Part shown: positions 27,475 through 35,988 of the stretch, one piece after another | Position numbering within the stretch: the stretch's first letter is position 1 | Layout of the letters: each line of letters starts with the position of its first letter | Assembly (NCBI RefSeq): GCF_000176135.1 | Contig: NZ_ACZN01000017.1 | Coordinates: 1 to 64,000 of the forward strand | Length of the DNA stretch: 64,000 nt | Direction of reading: 5' to 3' | Origin: Vibrio coralliilyticus ATCC BAA-450 | GTDB lineage: Bacteria > Pseudomonadota > Gammaproteobacteria > Enterobacterales > Vibrionaceae | Notes under the pieces: generated by a model | Told to the model about the DNA's origin: nothing | Seen by the model: only the letters and a program-made list of their open reading frames with translations | Databases searched by the model: none | Program-made: the position numbers and the translations under genes

Positions 27475-28779
27475 TTATCTGTCCCAATACGTTTCTTCGA
27501 GGCTGTCTTCACGTTCAGGCAGTGCACGTGTTAAACGAGGTGAATGCTGGGTCAACACTTCGTAGCTTACGCGGTTCGCGTACTTACAGATCTGAGACAA
27601 AGAAGAATATGTCAGATAAGGCTGATCATGCTTCGATGAGTTTGGCACGTTTACTTGGTGGTGGCTATTAGCCGCCATATCATGTAAAAGTGCCGACAGT
27701 GCCGCGTCTCCAGCGCCGTTGGTATTCTTGATTTCTAGTGGTCCACCTAGGTATGGGCCAATATGAGAATATACTTTTACAGGTTTCGCACAGTCGCTTT
27801 TACGCATCGCTCGGCTAAATTCGTACTTATTGAACTCTGGAATGTTACCTGGTAGTAGAGGGAGCTCAGTGGTACGCTTGACGGAATCTTCTGTATAGCC
27901 CGCCATATATAAACCTACTGGGCCAGACGTACACAATACAAGATCAACCCATTCCAGTGCTTTATCTGCTGCAAGGAGAGGATCTTTTTCACCGGTGAGG
28001 GCTTCACCTTCTTCTTCGTTCATTGCAACGATAGAAATGTTTTCTTTAATGTAGTTTTGCCACCATTCCGCATTGCCTTCAATGACCCACTTTGTACCAA
28101 GAGTCAGTACAACAGGTACGTTTTTAGATTTAGCAATTTCGATCGCTCGCGCAACGGCTTGCGGCATTGGATCTTCTGGGTTACCACGCATCAGGTATGA
28201 AGACACAACTAAAGCGGATGCTTTATCAAATACGTCTTCAGGAATACTATCCGGACGCAGTTTGTTCATGTGACCTTCATTAATAGCAAACGTGCGCTCG
28301 CCATTTTCTGATATTAGTGTGTAACAGCGACCGATAGAGCCTTCTACCATTTGGAGATGGTTTAGGTTCATACGAGAAGAAGTACGGCATAGATAGCGGT
28401 ATGCAAAAGAGCCTACTTCAATATTCTTAGACATTACGCCCAGCAACACAGATTTGCTGTCAGCTAATACTGAGTAGTTGTGAAGTGTGTTACCAATCGT
28501 ATCACCAGGGTATTGGTGAGTAATGAGTTCACGCTTTACCAGCTCTTCATACAATGCGTCCGCTTTGCTCTCTTCTAAGACCAGAGAATGTCCCTTACTC
28601 AAGTCGTACTTAGCTAGGAAGTCATCGTCTACGCGAGCTTCGATATCAACAATTGTTTGGCCAACGCCGACAATGATAGGTCGGTAAAGCTTTGGAGTTT
28701 GCTTCATTTGGTTGACAAGTGGATCACGAGCGTGAGTAGGGAAGTAGTGCTTAGATTTGCGCTGTCCAGGAAACTTCAT
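27475..28779 (-). CDS. gsk: Inosine-guanosine kinase
   Basis: 434 residues, the length of E. coli Gsk (434). A PfkB-family kinase: the ATP/catalytic motif is NTNGAGDAALSALLHD near 348, and the N-terminal KFPGQRKSKHYFP is Gsk-specific. It phosphorylates guanosine and inosine to their monophosphates for purine salvage. Monocistronic, with the HAD phosphatase converging on it. Confidence 0.95.
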   Translation of the reverse strand: MKFPGQRKSKHYFPTHARDPLVNQMKQTPKLYRPIIVGVGQTIVDIEARVDDDFLAKYDLSKGHSLVLEESKADALYEELVKRELITHQYPGDTIGNTLHNYSVLADSKSVLLGVMSKNIEVGSFAYRYLCRTSSRMNLNHLQMVEGSIGRCYTLISENGERTFAINEGHMNKLRPDSIPEDVFDKASALVVSSYLMRGNPEDPMPQAVARAIEIAKSKNVPVVLTLGTKWVIEGNAEWWQNYIKENISIVAMNEEEGEALTGEKDPLLAADKALEWVDLVLCTSGPVGLYMAGYTEDSVKRTTELPLLPGNIPEFNKYEFSRAMRKSDCAKPVKVYSHIGPYLGGPLEIKNTNGAGDAALSALLHDMAANSHHQVNVPNSSKHDQPYLTYSSLSQICKYANRVSYEVLTQHSPRLTRALPEREDSLEETYWDR

Positions 28780-28852
28780 TTTTAGAATGGGGTTGGAAAT
28801 TTTCGCGCATCATATCACATCAATGTAAGATTGCTTTCATTTTTATTACATA

Positions 28853-28887
28853 AAAAAGAGCCAAACTGGTACGTTTGGCTCTTTTTT
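28853..28887 (-). terminator. creA terminator
   Basis: AAAAAAGAGCCAAAC-TGGTAC-GTTTGGCTCTTTTTT. A very strong hairpin upstream of gsk and just after creA. Confidence 0.9.
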
Positions 28888-28890
28888 CAA

Positions 28891-29361
28891 CTACTTTTCA
28901 GCGGTATGGATGCCATAGGCTTTAGTACCCCATAGTGGCACCGTCGAAAGGCTGTGTTTGAAGCTACCCGATGTCTCTTTAGTAGAATAAGACAGGTACA
29001 TCAGAGTTTGGTTTTCCGAGTCGAAAATCCGACGAACTTTCATACTTTTAAAGAAAATACTTTTAGACTTTTTAAATACAACTTCGCCATTTTTTGACTT
29101 ATCAATTGCCGCGATCATTTCCGGTGTGATTTCACCCGTTTGACGACAAGAAATAGAGCTATCACTTGGGTCTGCCAAGCTGAAGTCAGCCTCAATGGAA
29201 GCGATATGGCATGTAACCCCCGTAACAACGGGATCTTTGAGGTGATTGAGCTTGATGTCTTTCATGGTGAATAAACCCAGGCTGACATCGCCAACTTCGT
29301 TATTGTCACAGGCGGTTAAGCCGAGAGCTAAAAGAGATATGGTCGCAACTTTCCTTAACAT
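28891..29361 (-). CDS. creA: CreA family protein, lipoprotein form
   Basis: 156 residues. The signal peptide ends at lipobox LTAC, so Cys18 is predicted to be acylated; E. coli CreA has an ordinary signal peptide instead. GVTCHIA near 49, SISCRQTGEI near 71, GEVVFKKSKSIFFKSMKV near 90 and YLSYSTK near 122 match CreA. The two Cys may form a disulfide. Its function is unproven in any organism despite the old name linking it to carbon control. It lies upstream of gsk on the same strand, with a terminator between. Confidence 0.88.
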   Translation of the reverse strand: MLRKVATISLLALGLTACDNNEVGDVSLGLFTMKDIKLNHLKDPVVTGVTCHIASIEADFSLADPSDSSISCRQTGEITPEMIAAIDKSKNGEVVFKKSKSIFFKSMKVRRIFDSENQTLMYLSYSTKETSGSFKHSLSTVPLWGTKAYGIHTAEK

Positions 29362-29508
29362 GGTGTTATTTGTCCCAATGATGAAATTCCGTTAGTCAAT
29401 TGAGCTAGTTTGACACAGAAATCGCCAGATATCCTTAAAATACTTGAGACATCAGATCGTTATCGCTAAGCTTCACGGTAATCCCGTTAGAAAGCAGCGT
29501 TTACTGAT

Positions 29509-30009
29509 ATGAGCAATAGTGCGATTTCGATTGTTGAAACTAAAAACCAATGGCTAAGCCAGCATATTGATGTTGAGTTTCCAACTAAAGAAAGCTTAGC
29601 GGGTCGACAGCTATATTTAGCGAAAAGCCAAGATAGTCAGTTTGAAAGATTGGTAGGCCTTCCTGAGCCAAGTACAATATTTTCAGAGCAAGACATCTTT
29701 AAAGTCGATTTTCATCGCCTCACCGTCATGTTCTCTCTGCTTCAGTCTAAAAGGTGGGAAGAACAGAATGAGCAAGAGTTAATCGTTGAGTTTTTAAGTC
29801 AGATAATTTTCTCTGAACCTTGTGATCTTTATGTCGGTTTTCAAAATGGAGAACCGTCCGCCGCTGCAATCATTACTAAAAATGGCAAAGAGCTCTTAGT
29901 TTCTGACGTTGTCAACTTATCTGGTAACAACGATGAGTTTGTAGCTTCCTTGTTAACGCATTCAACGTTAGAAGCAACAAATTGCGAAGCGATATATATT
30001 GAGTCTTAA
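29509..30009 (+). CDS. Protein of unknown function, 166 residues
   Basis: No family is recognisable to me. The protein is soluble, mildly acidic, has two Cys, and seems mixed alpha/beta. The segment LYVGFQNGEPSAAAIITKNG (about 106-125) followed by LLVSDVVNL resembles the middle strands of a GNAT acetyltransferase, but the acetyl-CoA loop is absent. It stands alone between creA (divergent) and the next HAD gene, with no strong ribosome binding site. Good codon structure over the whole length makes it a real gene. Confidence 0.7.
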   Translation: MSNSAISIVETKNQWLSQHIDVEFPTKESLAGRQLYLAKSQDSQFERLVGLPEPSTIFSEQDIFKVDFHRLTVMFSLLQSKRWEEQNEQELIVEFLSQIIFSEPCDLYVGFQNGEPSAAAIITKNGKELLVSDVVNLSGNNDEFVASLLTHSTLEATNCEAIYIES

Positions 30010-30265
30010 CTTCACTTTCCTGTAGCCTCTAGTGTTTTCTAAAAATCTATAATAGCTAACCAGTGTTGCGCCATCTCGCCTAGTCCAGTTCTGAAGCTAT
30101 TTATGTCATTAGTATTAAATTCATGTAATTAGGGCATAAATTAGTGACAAGCTCGGGGTTTTTACCATGAATTAAGTTACATTTATTTGAAGTGTTAACC
30201 CCATCATTTCAATCTCTATAGCGTGGAATAGTATTTTACTTAGTACGTTAAGAAAGGAAGGCGGA

Positions 30266-30913
30266 ATGGGTAAACCTCAAACTCAATGTGTGATATTTGA
30301 TTGCGACGGTACTCTAGTCGATAGCGAACGGTTGTGCTGTCAGGCTTTATGCGATGTCTTTAATCGTTATGATGTCCACCTGTCGTTAGATATGGCGATA
30401 GAGCACTTTGAGGGAGGTAAGCTTGCCGATATTCTTACCGATATGCGAGACCGGCTTGGTCTTTCAGTTTCTCTTGATGAACTTGAGCCAGTTTACCGCG
30501 AAGTGCTCGAGCAACTGTTTGAAGCTCACTTGAAGCCAATGGACGGCGTGTTTGATGTCATTAAATACCTTGAAGCAAGGGGAATCGAGTATTGCGTTGC
30601 GTCTAATGGCCCAAAAAACAAAATAGAAAAAACATTACGAATCACCGGATTACTGCCTTACTTCAAAGGCAAAATTTTCTCAGCATTTGATACCAATAGT
30701 TGGAAACCTGAACCTGATTTAGTGAAGTACAGTGCAATGAATATGGGCTTTACACTTAACGAATGCATCTATGTAGACGATACACCAAAAGGTCTCGAAG
30801 CGGGAGTTCGCGCTGGTGTTAAAACCGTCCATTTAGTTGGTCTTAACGATAAAATACATTCGGAAAAAGTTGTGAGGATTAAAGGTCTGAGAGATCTAGA
30901 AGCTCTAATCTAA
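30266..30913 (+). CDS. HAD-superfamily phosphatase, YieH-like
   Basis: 215 residues with AAGGAAGG upstream. HAD motifs: FDCDGTLVDSERLC near 10, VASNGPKNKI near 112, WKPEPDL near 150 and YVDDTPKGLEAG near 171. The N-x-N-K stretch after SNGP and the WKP motif match E. coli YieH (6-phosphogluconate and related phosphatase). Substrate inferred. It converges on the zinc-ribbon gene with a 3-base gap. Confidence 0.85.
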   Translation: MGKPQTQCVIFDCDGTLVDSERLCCQALCDVFNRYDVHLSLDMAIEHFEGGKLADILTDMRDRLGLSVSLDELEPVYREVLEQLFEAHLKPMDGVFDVIKYLEARGIEYCVASNGPKNKIEKTLRITGLLPYFKGKIFSAFDTNSWKPEPDLVKYSAMNMGFTLNECIYVDDTPKGLEAGVRAGVKTVHLVGLNDKIHSEKVVRIKGLRDLEALI

Positions 30914-30916
30914 CCG

Positions 30917-31114
30917 TTAAATTGCATATTGATTAACACTGATGTGTTTGGTCAATTTTGGAGTCACAATAGGCTGTGTGACTACTACCTGCTTAATATC
31001 TTCGAAAAATGTACCACATTGAGCACATAACATACTGTCTGTTTCTGACAGAAGGTATTCCTCACTACCACATAGCGGGCAACACAGTACTTGTTCGTCT
31101 TGGTTTGATTCCAT
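30917..31114 (-). CDS. Small zinc-ribbon protein
   Basis: 65 residues from ATG 31114 (GGGAG 7 bases upstream). It has a clean four-Cys ribbon: CPLC near 12 and CAQC near 30, each at the knuckle of a short beta hairpin, followed by a polar tail ending NQYAI. Such proteins often bind RNA, DNA or a partner protein, but nothing here says which. Monocistronic. No family name recognised. Confidence 0.75.
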   Translation of the reverse strand: MESNQDEQVLCCPLCGSEEYLLSETDSMLCAQCGTFFEDIKQVVVTQPIVTPKLTKHISVNQYAI

Positions 31115-31350
31115 GAATGCTCCCGCAGCAAAAAGGACCAAAATTCTGAGCCCTATTAAGTCTTTTTAGTTATTGTTAATCAGCTTAATAGCTAGATTAT
31201 CTGTATGCAATGCTATTCTAGTTGAACAATCTCTTGAATATGCTCGGTTTAAGAGATTTTCATTAACTATGAGAGTGAATTCATAAAATTGACCGCGTTG
31301 GTCAGCGAATATGGGTAGAACAGGGTTGAAGCTATAGGTATTTGGAAATG
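31115..31350. other. Intergenic stretch, nothing recognised
   Basis: About 235 bases between the zinc-ribbon gene and the sugar-acid operon. An open frame of 73 codons on the minus strand has no ribosome binding site and no family pattern. I see no RNA gene. Confidence 0.3.
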
Positions 31351-31374
31351 GCACGCTCCATAATTGGAGCGTGC
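31351..31374 (-). terminator. Hairpin downstream of the PTS-kinase-aldolase operon
   Basis: GCACGCTCCA-TAAT-TGGAGCGTGC: a perfect 10-base-pair stem with a 4-base loop, 17 bases after the eda stop. The T run on the minus side is poor (CATTTCC), so it may be an mRNA 3' protector as much as a terminator. Confidence 0.6.
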
Positions 31375-31391
31375 AAATGAGTATCAATGCT

Positions 31392-32018
31392 CTATTTAAC
31401 TAATTGAACTGCCTCACGTGTAAGTCTGGCGAGCTCATCCCAGTTTTTCTCTTCAACAAGCTTTTTGTCGACCATCCATGTACCACCACAAGCTAAGACC
31501 CTTGGAATCGAAAGATAGTCTTGGATATTGTTAGTATTAATACCACCTGTAGGCATAAGGCTTACATCAGAATACGGAGCAAGCAAAGCTTTCACCATGT
31601 TCACGCCACCTGAAGCTTCCGCTGGGAAAAACTTCAGTGTCGTAAGGCCCATTTCTAGAGCCGCTTCAATGGTACTTGGGTTATTTACACCCGGTATAAT
31701 ATCGATTCCAATTTCCTGGCAAGCCTTTACGGTATTAGGATTAAATCCTGGTGAGACAATAAAAGTTGCACCTGCTTCCTTAGCGGCAATAGCCTGTTCT
31801 CTATTTAATACGGTGCCTGCGCCGATCAGCATCTCGGGTTGAGATTCTCTTAGTAAACGTATTGCTTCAATAGCGGCGTCTGATCGAAACGTAATTTCAG
31901 CTGCTGGTAACCCGTTGTCTGCCAGTACTTTTCCTAGAGGGACAATATCTTTTGCATCTTCAATAGCGATTACTGGAATGACTTTGAGTTTTTTTAATTG
32001 TTCGTTGATAAGTGACAT
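31392..32018 (-). CDS. eda: KDPG/KHG aldolase
   Basis: 208 residues, standard Eda length. The Schiff-base lysine lies in TLKFFPAEASGG near 130, the catalytic glutamate in PAAEITFRSDAA near 38, and the phosphate loop in MPTGGIN near 158. It cleaves 2-keto-3-deoxy-6-phosphogluconate to pyruvate and glyceraldehyde-3-phosphate. Last gene of PTS-kdgK-eda, 12 bases after the kinase gene, so it is committed to this pathway and is probably not the only eda in the genome. Confidence 0.93.
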   Translation of the reverse strand: MSLINEQLKKLKVIPVIAIEDAKDIVPLGKVLADNGLPAAEITFRSDAAIEAIRLLRESQPEMLIGAGTVLNREQAIAAKEAGATFIVSPGFNPNTVKACQEIGIDIIPGVNNPSTIEAALEMGLTTLKFFPAEASGGVNMVKALLAPYSDVSLMPTGGINTNNIQDYLSIPRVLACGGTWMVDKKLVEEKNWDELARLTREAVQLVK

Positions 32019-32030
32019 CGTTTTACCTTA

Positions 32031-32981
32031 TTAAATGAGTGCGAGCTGGGTGTGCTTAGGGTCAATAATAGCTCCCCGATGCTGGATAACAATGCTCGCC
32101 AATTTGTTACCCATTTTACATGCTTGTTCTAATTTTGAACCATTTAAATAAGCCGCTAAGAACGCGCCATTGAATGAGTCGCCTGCTGACGTTGTATCAA
32201 CAACATTCTTAACTGGTGTAGTTGTGATACTCTGGGTTTTCTTACCGTTTTGAGACAAAAGACAGCCTTCGCTCCCAAGTTTTACGACTACGTTTTTAAT
32301 GCCTTGATCTTTTAATCGCATCATTGTTTCTTCAGAGTTTTTGTCGCCCCACAGAGCTTGTTCATCTTCATAAGTAACAATCGCCGTATCGGTAATAGAA
32401 TACATCGCGTTATAAGCTGACATTACTGATTGGTTTTGGTCATTTGGCCAAAGTGCAGGGCGGAAATTACTGTCAAAACATAATTCAACGCCCTTTACTT
32501 TCAACTCCTTGAGTAAGCAGAGTAATTTATGCCTGTCTTGCTCCGGTAGTATCGCAAGTGTTATACCACTGATATATACCATGTCGACATCAACAAGCTG
32601 CGACGCGATAGATTCAAAGTGAGGGTGCTGAATCAGCCAACGCGCCGCAGAGTCATTACGCCAATACATAAATGTACGTTCGCCTTCTTCGTCTAGTTGG
32701 ATCAAGTAAAGGCCGGGTGTTTTGTTTTCACAGGTCAACACATACTCAGTATTAATCCCTTCTTTCTTCCATGCGTCTACCATACCTTGGCTGATGGAAT
32801 CGGTACCTACAGCGGTAACGTAAGATACTTTCGCCGATTCGCCTGATGTAAAAGCTCTCTGAGCGCGATTTAGATAGATAGCTGTGTTAAGCGTATCTCC
32901 ACCATAGGCTTGTTGCATGTTTCCAAATGGTGATCCGTTAAGCTCAATCATACATTCCCCGATAATGGCGATATGTTTCAT
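32031..32981 (-). CDS. kdgK: 2-keto-3-deoxygluconate kinase (PfkB family)
   Basis: 316 residues from ATG 32981 (TGAGGA, 7 bases upstream); the longer frame to 33017 lacks a site. N-terminal IGECMIEL, the gly-rich AYGGDTLNTA near 33 and catalytic DTTSAGDSFNGAF near 265 mark the KdgK subgroup of sugar kinases. Expected reaction: KDG plus ATP to KDPG, the direct substrate of the aldolase next to it. Middle gene of a three-gene operon. Confidence 0.9.
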   Translation of the reverse strand: MKHIAIIGECMIELNGSPFGNMQQAYGGDTLNTAIYLNRAQRAFTSGESAKVSYVTAVGTDSISQGMVDAWKKEGINTEYVLTCENKTPGLYLIQLDEEGERTFMYWRNDSAARWLIQHPHFESIASQLVDVDMVYISGITLAILPEQDRHKLLCLLKELKVKGVELCFDSNFRPALWPNDQNQSVMSAYNAMYSITDTAIVTYEDEQALWGDKNSEETMMRLKDQGIKNVVVKLGSEGCLLSQNGKKTQSITTTPVKNVVDTTSAGDSFNGAFLAAYLNGSKLEQACKMGNKLASIVIQHRGAIIDPKHTQLALI

Positions 32982-33053
32982 GTAGGAGTCCTCATATTGA
33001 GATAAAGAAAGCCGCAAGTGAGGGACAAGCGGCTTGTTTTCAGGAGATAACGC

Positions 33054-34493
33054 TTATTTAGCTTCTATTTTCACGAATGCCATCGTTAACGCAAAAGACA
33101 GAATAAACACGCCACATACACCGAGAATGGCTTGGATGAAGTTCTGTGTTCCGCCAGACAAGTATGCCGGAAGACTGAAAACAGACGACAAGATATAGCT
33201 AGTTAGGTGGGTATCAAGAGTTACTGATATTGCACCAAAGATGCCAGCAGCTAAGCTCGCCATAAACAGGGCCTTAGTATAATTCGTCAATACACCAAAC
33301 AGAGCTGGCTCGGTGATACCAAGAATAGCGGTTACCCCGGAACTAGCTGTAATTGAAGAGTTTTCTTTAGAAACGAACTTACGCTGCTTGTACCACACCG
33401 CAAACGTAGCACCAGCAATAGCAAGGTTACCAAGACACATGATCGGCATGAGCAGGTCTTTACCATAAAGTGCGAAGTTGTTTAAGCTGATTGGCGTCAT
33501 GCTATGGTGGATACCAAATACTATGGTAATTGGACGCGTAATCCCAAAAACAAAGCCAGTTAAAGTCGGTGAAATTTCTAGTAATGAACTCACGATCCAC
33601 CCAGCTCCATTGCTCAACCAAATACCTAGAGGTCCAACAAAAGAGAGTGTGAGTGTTGATGTGATAGCAAACGCTAATAGGGGGGTGATAACAGGCTTAG
33701 CCGCTGATGGAACAATACTGTCAACAAGTGGTGTAACTTTTGAAAGCAACCATACTGCCAAGATCACAGGAACTATCGCTCCGCCATAGTTTAGCAATTC
33801 AATAGGGACAGCCCCTAAAACCGTTAATTCAGCTGGTATGTTTGCTTCTTTTAACGCAGCGGCTTTTTCTATTAGCTTCGGTGACAGCATTGCAGCTGCC
33901 ACAGCAACAGCGATGTATTCGTTAACACGAAACATTTTCGCGGCCGAGAAAGAGACCAAAATAGGTAGAAAGAAGAATACGGCTACAGAAATAGATCGAA
34001 AGAAGAAAACGGTATCGGAGTTTTCTGAGATCACCTCAGTCGCTATAAGGCCTGAAAGTAAACCCATAAGCATACCAGCCCCCGCAATTGCAGGAACAAT
34101 CGGACCAAAGATGCCTGCTACTATACGCATTGCGCCTTGGAAAAGTTTGCCATCTTCTTTAGTAGAACCAGCGCTATTAGAGTCCGAACTAGGTTGGCTT
34201 GTGGGAAGGGCTTTAAACCATTTCTCAACGTCTACGCCAATAATAACCTGAACTTGGCCTTGCTTAATTACTACGCCTTTGACGCCTTGCAGCGACTTCA
34301 GTGTGTTTTCCTTCACTAGAGACTCGTCTTTTAGCTTAAAACGCAGGCGAGTCATACAGTGTGTAGAATCAGTTATGTTGGTTGTTCCACCAAGGGATTC
34401 AATCAGATACTGTACTTTCTCTTTGATACTACTCGTTTTATTAGGGCCAATATTGCTTGGATCTAATGCACCTACAGATTCATCTATCTTCAT
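33054..34493 (-). CDS. PTS transporter EIIBC, glucose/sucrose superfamily
   Basis: 479 residues. A 20-residue N-terminal extension precedes EIIB, whose phosphorylated Cys46 sits in STHCMTRLRF; EIIB ends near 95. EIIC (about 115-475) has some ten hydrophobic segments and a GIHHSMTPI motif near 326, as in sucrose/trehalose/beta-glucoside systems. No EIIA domain or gene is present, so the phosphoryl donor should be the glucose EIIA (Crr). First gene of PTS-kdgK-eda; by context it brings in a sugar acid or sugar-acid precursor. A CRP-like site lies about 80 bases upstream. Confidence 0.9.
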   Translation of the reverse strand: MKIDESVGALDPSNIGPNKTSSIKEKVQYLIESLGGTTNITDSTHCMTRLRFKLKDESLVKENTLKSLQGVKGVVIKQGQVQVIIGVDVEKWFKALPTSQPSSDSNSAGSTKEDGKLFQGAMRIVAGIFGPIVPAIAGAGMLMGLLSGLIATEVISENSDTVFFFRSISVAVFFFLPILVSFSAAKMFRVNEYIAVAVAAAMLSPKLIEKAAALKEANIPAELTVLGAVPIELLNYGGAIVPVILAVWLLSKVTPLVDSIVPSAAKPVITPLLAFAITSTLTLSFVGPLGIWLSNGAGWIVSSLLEISPTLTGFVFGITRPITIVFGIHHSMTPISLNNFALYGKDLLMPIMCLGNLAIAGATFAVWYKQRKFVSKENSSITASSGVTAILGITEPALFGVLTNYTKALFMASLAAGIFGAISVTLDTHLTSYILSSVFSLPAYLSGGTQNFIQAILGVCGVFILSFALTMAFVKIEAK

Positions 34494-34573
34494 ATACGAC
34501 TACCGCTATTAATTAATCTACTTGATTGGGACTCATACTATAGATATTAGTCTGTCTTCCAAATGGCTGAAAC

Positions 34574-34589
34574 TGAGAGTTTTGTCACA
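34574..34589 (-). promoter_or_regulatory. CRP-like site upstream of the PTS operon
   Basis: TGAGA-GTTTTG-TCACA matches the CRP consensus TGTGA-N6-TCACA in 9 of 10 fixed positions, with AAA before and ATT after. It lies 81 bases from the EIIBC start, a sensible distance for catabolite activation. The site is symmetric and might also serve the divergent dehydratase gene. Confidence 0.5.
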
Positions 34590-34628
34590 ATTAAAGTCAA
34601 GTTGAATCAAATTCTAATTATTTTTTCC

Positions 34629-34675
34629 AATTGGTCTGTTTTTCATTGAAAACTATAACAATTAACGAACCAATT
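34629..34675. promoter_or_regulatory. Inverted AATTGGT/ACCAATT pair, candidate GntR operator
   Basis: AATTGGT (34629-34635) and ACCAATT (34669-34675) face each other in the divergent PTS/dehydratase region, each next to a copy of AATTATTTTTT. The nearby UTRA-type GntR regulator would be a natural ligand, but its target is unknown. Confidence 0.35.
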
Positions 34676-34757
34676 ATTTTTTTAATAATATTAGGGCTTG
34701 AAAACGAAAAATTTAAATTGTTATATAAGGAAAATTCTGAGTAAGAGTCGTTTAATC

Positions 34758-35957
34758 GTGAACACAACAATTATCACTGATGTAGAATGCATCATTACAA
34801 AACCAGATAGACATAATTTAATTACCGTTATAGTTCATACTAATAATGGTACAGTAGGTTATGGGTGTGCAACATTTCAGCAACGTCCTTTAGCTGTTAA
34901 GACTATGGTTGATGAATATTTAAAACCATTACTTATAGGTAAAGATGCTAACAATATTGAAGACTTGTGGCAGATGATGATGGTAAATGCATATTGGCGG
35001 AATGGCCCTGTGATTAATAACGCGGTATCAGGAGTTGATATGGCCTTATGGGACATTAAAGCCAAGCAAGCAAAAATGCCACTTCACCAATTGTTCGGTG
35101 GAAAATCACGTGATGCGATTGCGGTGTACACACATGCAACCAGTGACTCTATGGAAGGTTTATACGAGTCGATCGATAACTATTTGAAACAGGGTTATCG
35201 ACACATACGTTGCCAGTTAGGCTTTTATGGCGGTGTTCCTGAGGCATTACATACCACACAAAACCCAACTGTTGGTTCATACTATGATCAAGACCAATAC
35301 GTAGAGAACACTGTCACCATGTTTAAATTACTTCGTGAAAAATATGGAAACCAATTCCATATTCTTCATGATGTGCACGAACGATTATTTCCCAACCAAG
35401 CGGTTCAGTTTGCTAAAGACGTAGAAAAATACAAACCCTATTTTATAGAAGATATCCTTCCACCTAATCAAACCGAATGGCTGGATAATATCCGTAGCCA
35501 AACATCAGTTTCTCTTGGCCTAGGCGAGTTATTTAACAATCCTGAAGAGTGGAAATCTCTAATTATTAATCGTCGGATAGATTTTATTCGCTGCCACGTA
35601 TCTCAAATTGGTGGTATTACTCCAGCGTTGAAACTTGGTCACCTATGTCAGACATTTGGAGTAAGGATTGCGTGGCACTGCCCGCCAGACATGACACCTA
35701 TAGGCGCTGCAGTCAATACGCATCTAAACGTTCATCTACACAATGCTGCTATTCAGGAACATGTCGAATATAAAGAAAATACGCGCAAAGTTTTTCCTGG
35801 TGCGAGTGAACCTAAAAATGGCTACCTTTATGCATCTGAGTTGAGCGGCATAGGCGTTGAAATCGATACAGAAGTTGCTGCCGATTTCCCAGTGACTTAT
35901 AGGCCCCATGAGTGGACGCAGAGCCGTCTACCAGATGGTACTATCCACACACCTTAA
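34758..35957 (+). CDS. Mandelate racemase/enolase superfamily dehydratase (RspA/ManD-like)
   Basis: 399 residues from GTG 34758. The fold matches the D-mannonate dehydratase (RspA) family: N-terminal capping domain with AYWRNGPV near 78, metal ligands in HDVHER near 203, EDILPP near 231 and GELFNN near 256, and [11 protein letters not shown] near 306. Family members dehydrate D-mannonate or D-gluconate to KDG, often slowly. That product is exactly what the divergent kinase and aldolase would use. Start is unclear: there is no ATG in the first 90 bases; TTG 34698 and a non-standard CTG 34737 behind AAGGA are alternatives. Confidence 0.85.
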   Translation: MNTTIITDVECIITKPDRHNLITVIVHTNNGTVGYGCATFQQRPLAVKTMVDEYLKPLLIGKDANNIEDLWQMMMVNAYWRNGPVINNAVSGVDMALWDIKAKQAKMPLHQLFGGKSRDAIAVYTHATSDSMEGLYESIDNYLKQGYRHIRCQLGFYGGVPEALHTTQNPTVGSYYDQDQYVENTVTMFKLLREKYGNQFHILHDVHERLFPNQAVQFAKDVEKYKPYFIEDILPPNQTEWLDNIRSQTSVSLGLGELFNNPEEWKSLIINRRIDFIRCHVSQIGGITPALKLGHLCQTFGVRIAWHCPPDMTPIGAAVNTHLNVHLHNAAIQEHVEYKENTRKVFPGASEPKNGYLYASELSGIGVEIDTEVAADFPVTYRPHEWTQSRLPDGTIHTP

Positions 35958-35988
35958 AAAAATAGCCGCTTTAGCGGCTATTTTTTTC
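35957..35988. terminator. Bidirectional terminator overlapping the end of the GntR gene
   Basis: AAAAAAATAGCCGC-TTTA-GCGGCTATTTTTTT. The hairpin includes the last codons and stop of the GntR gene (stop at 35971-35973), so the stem is partly coding. Confidence 0.85.

Noticed and set aside
31166-31387. 73-codon minus-strand frame just after eda
   Set aside because: It begins 5 bases past the eda stop but lacks a binding site, crosses the operon's hairpin and has no recognisable pattern.
33838-34251. 137-codon plus-strand frame opposite the PTS EIIBC gene
   Set aside because: Antisense to a clear EIIBC with its phosphorylation site; Ser/Thr/Lys-rich complement of membrane codons.
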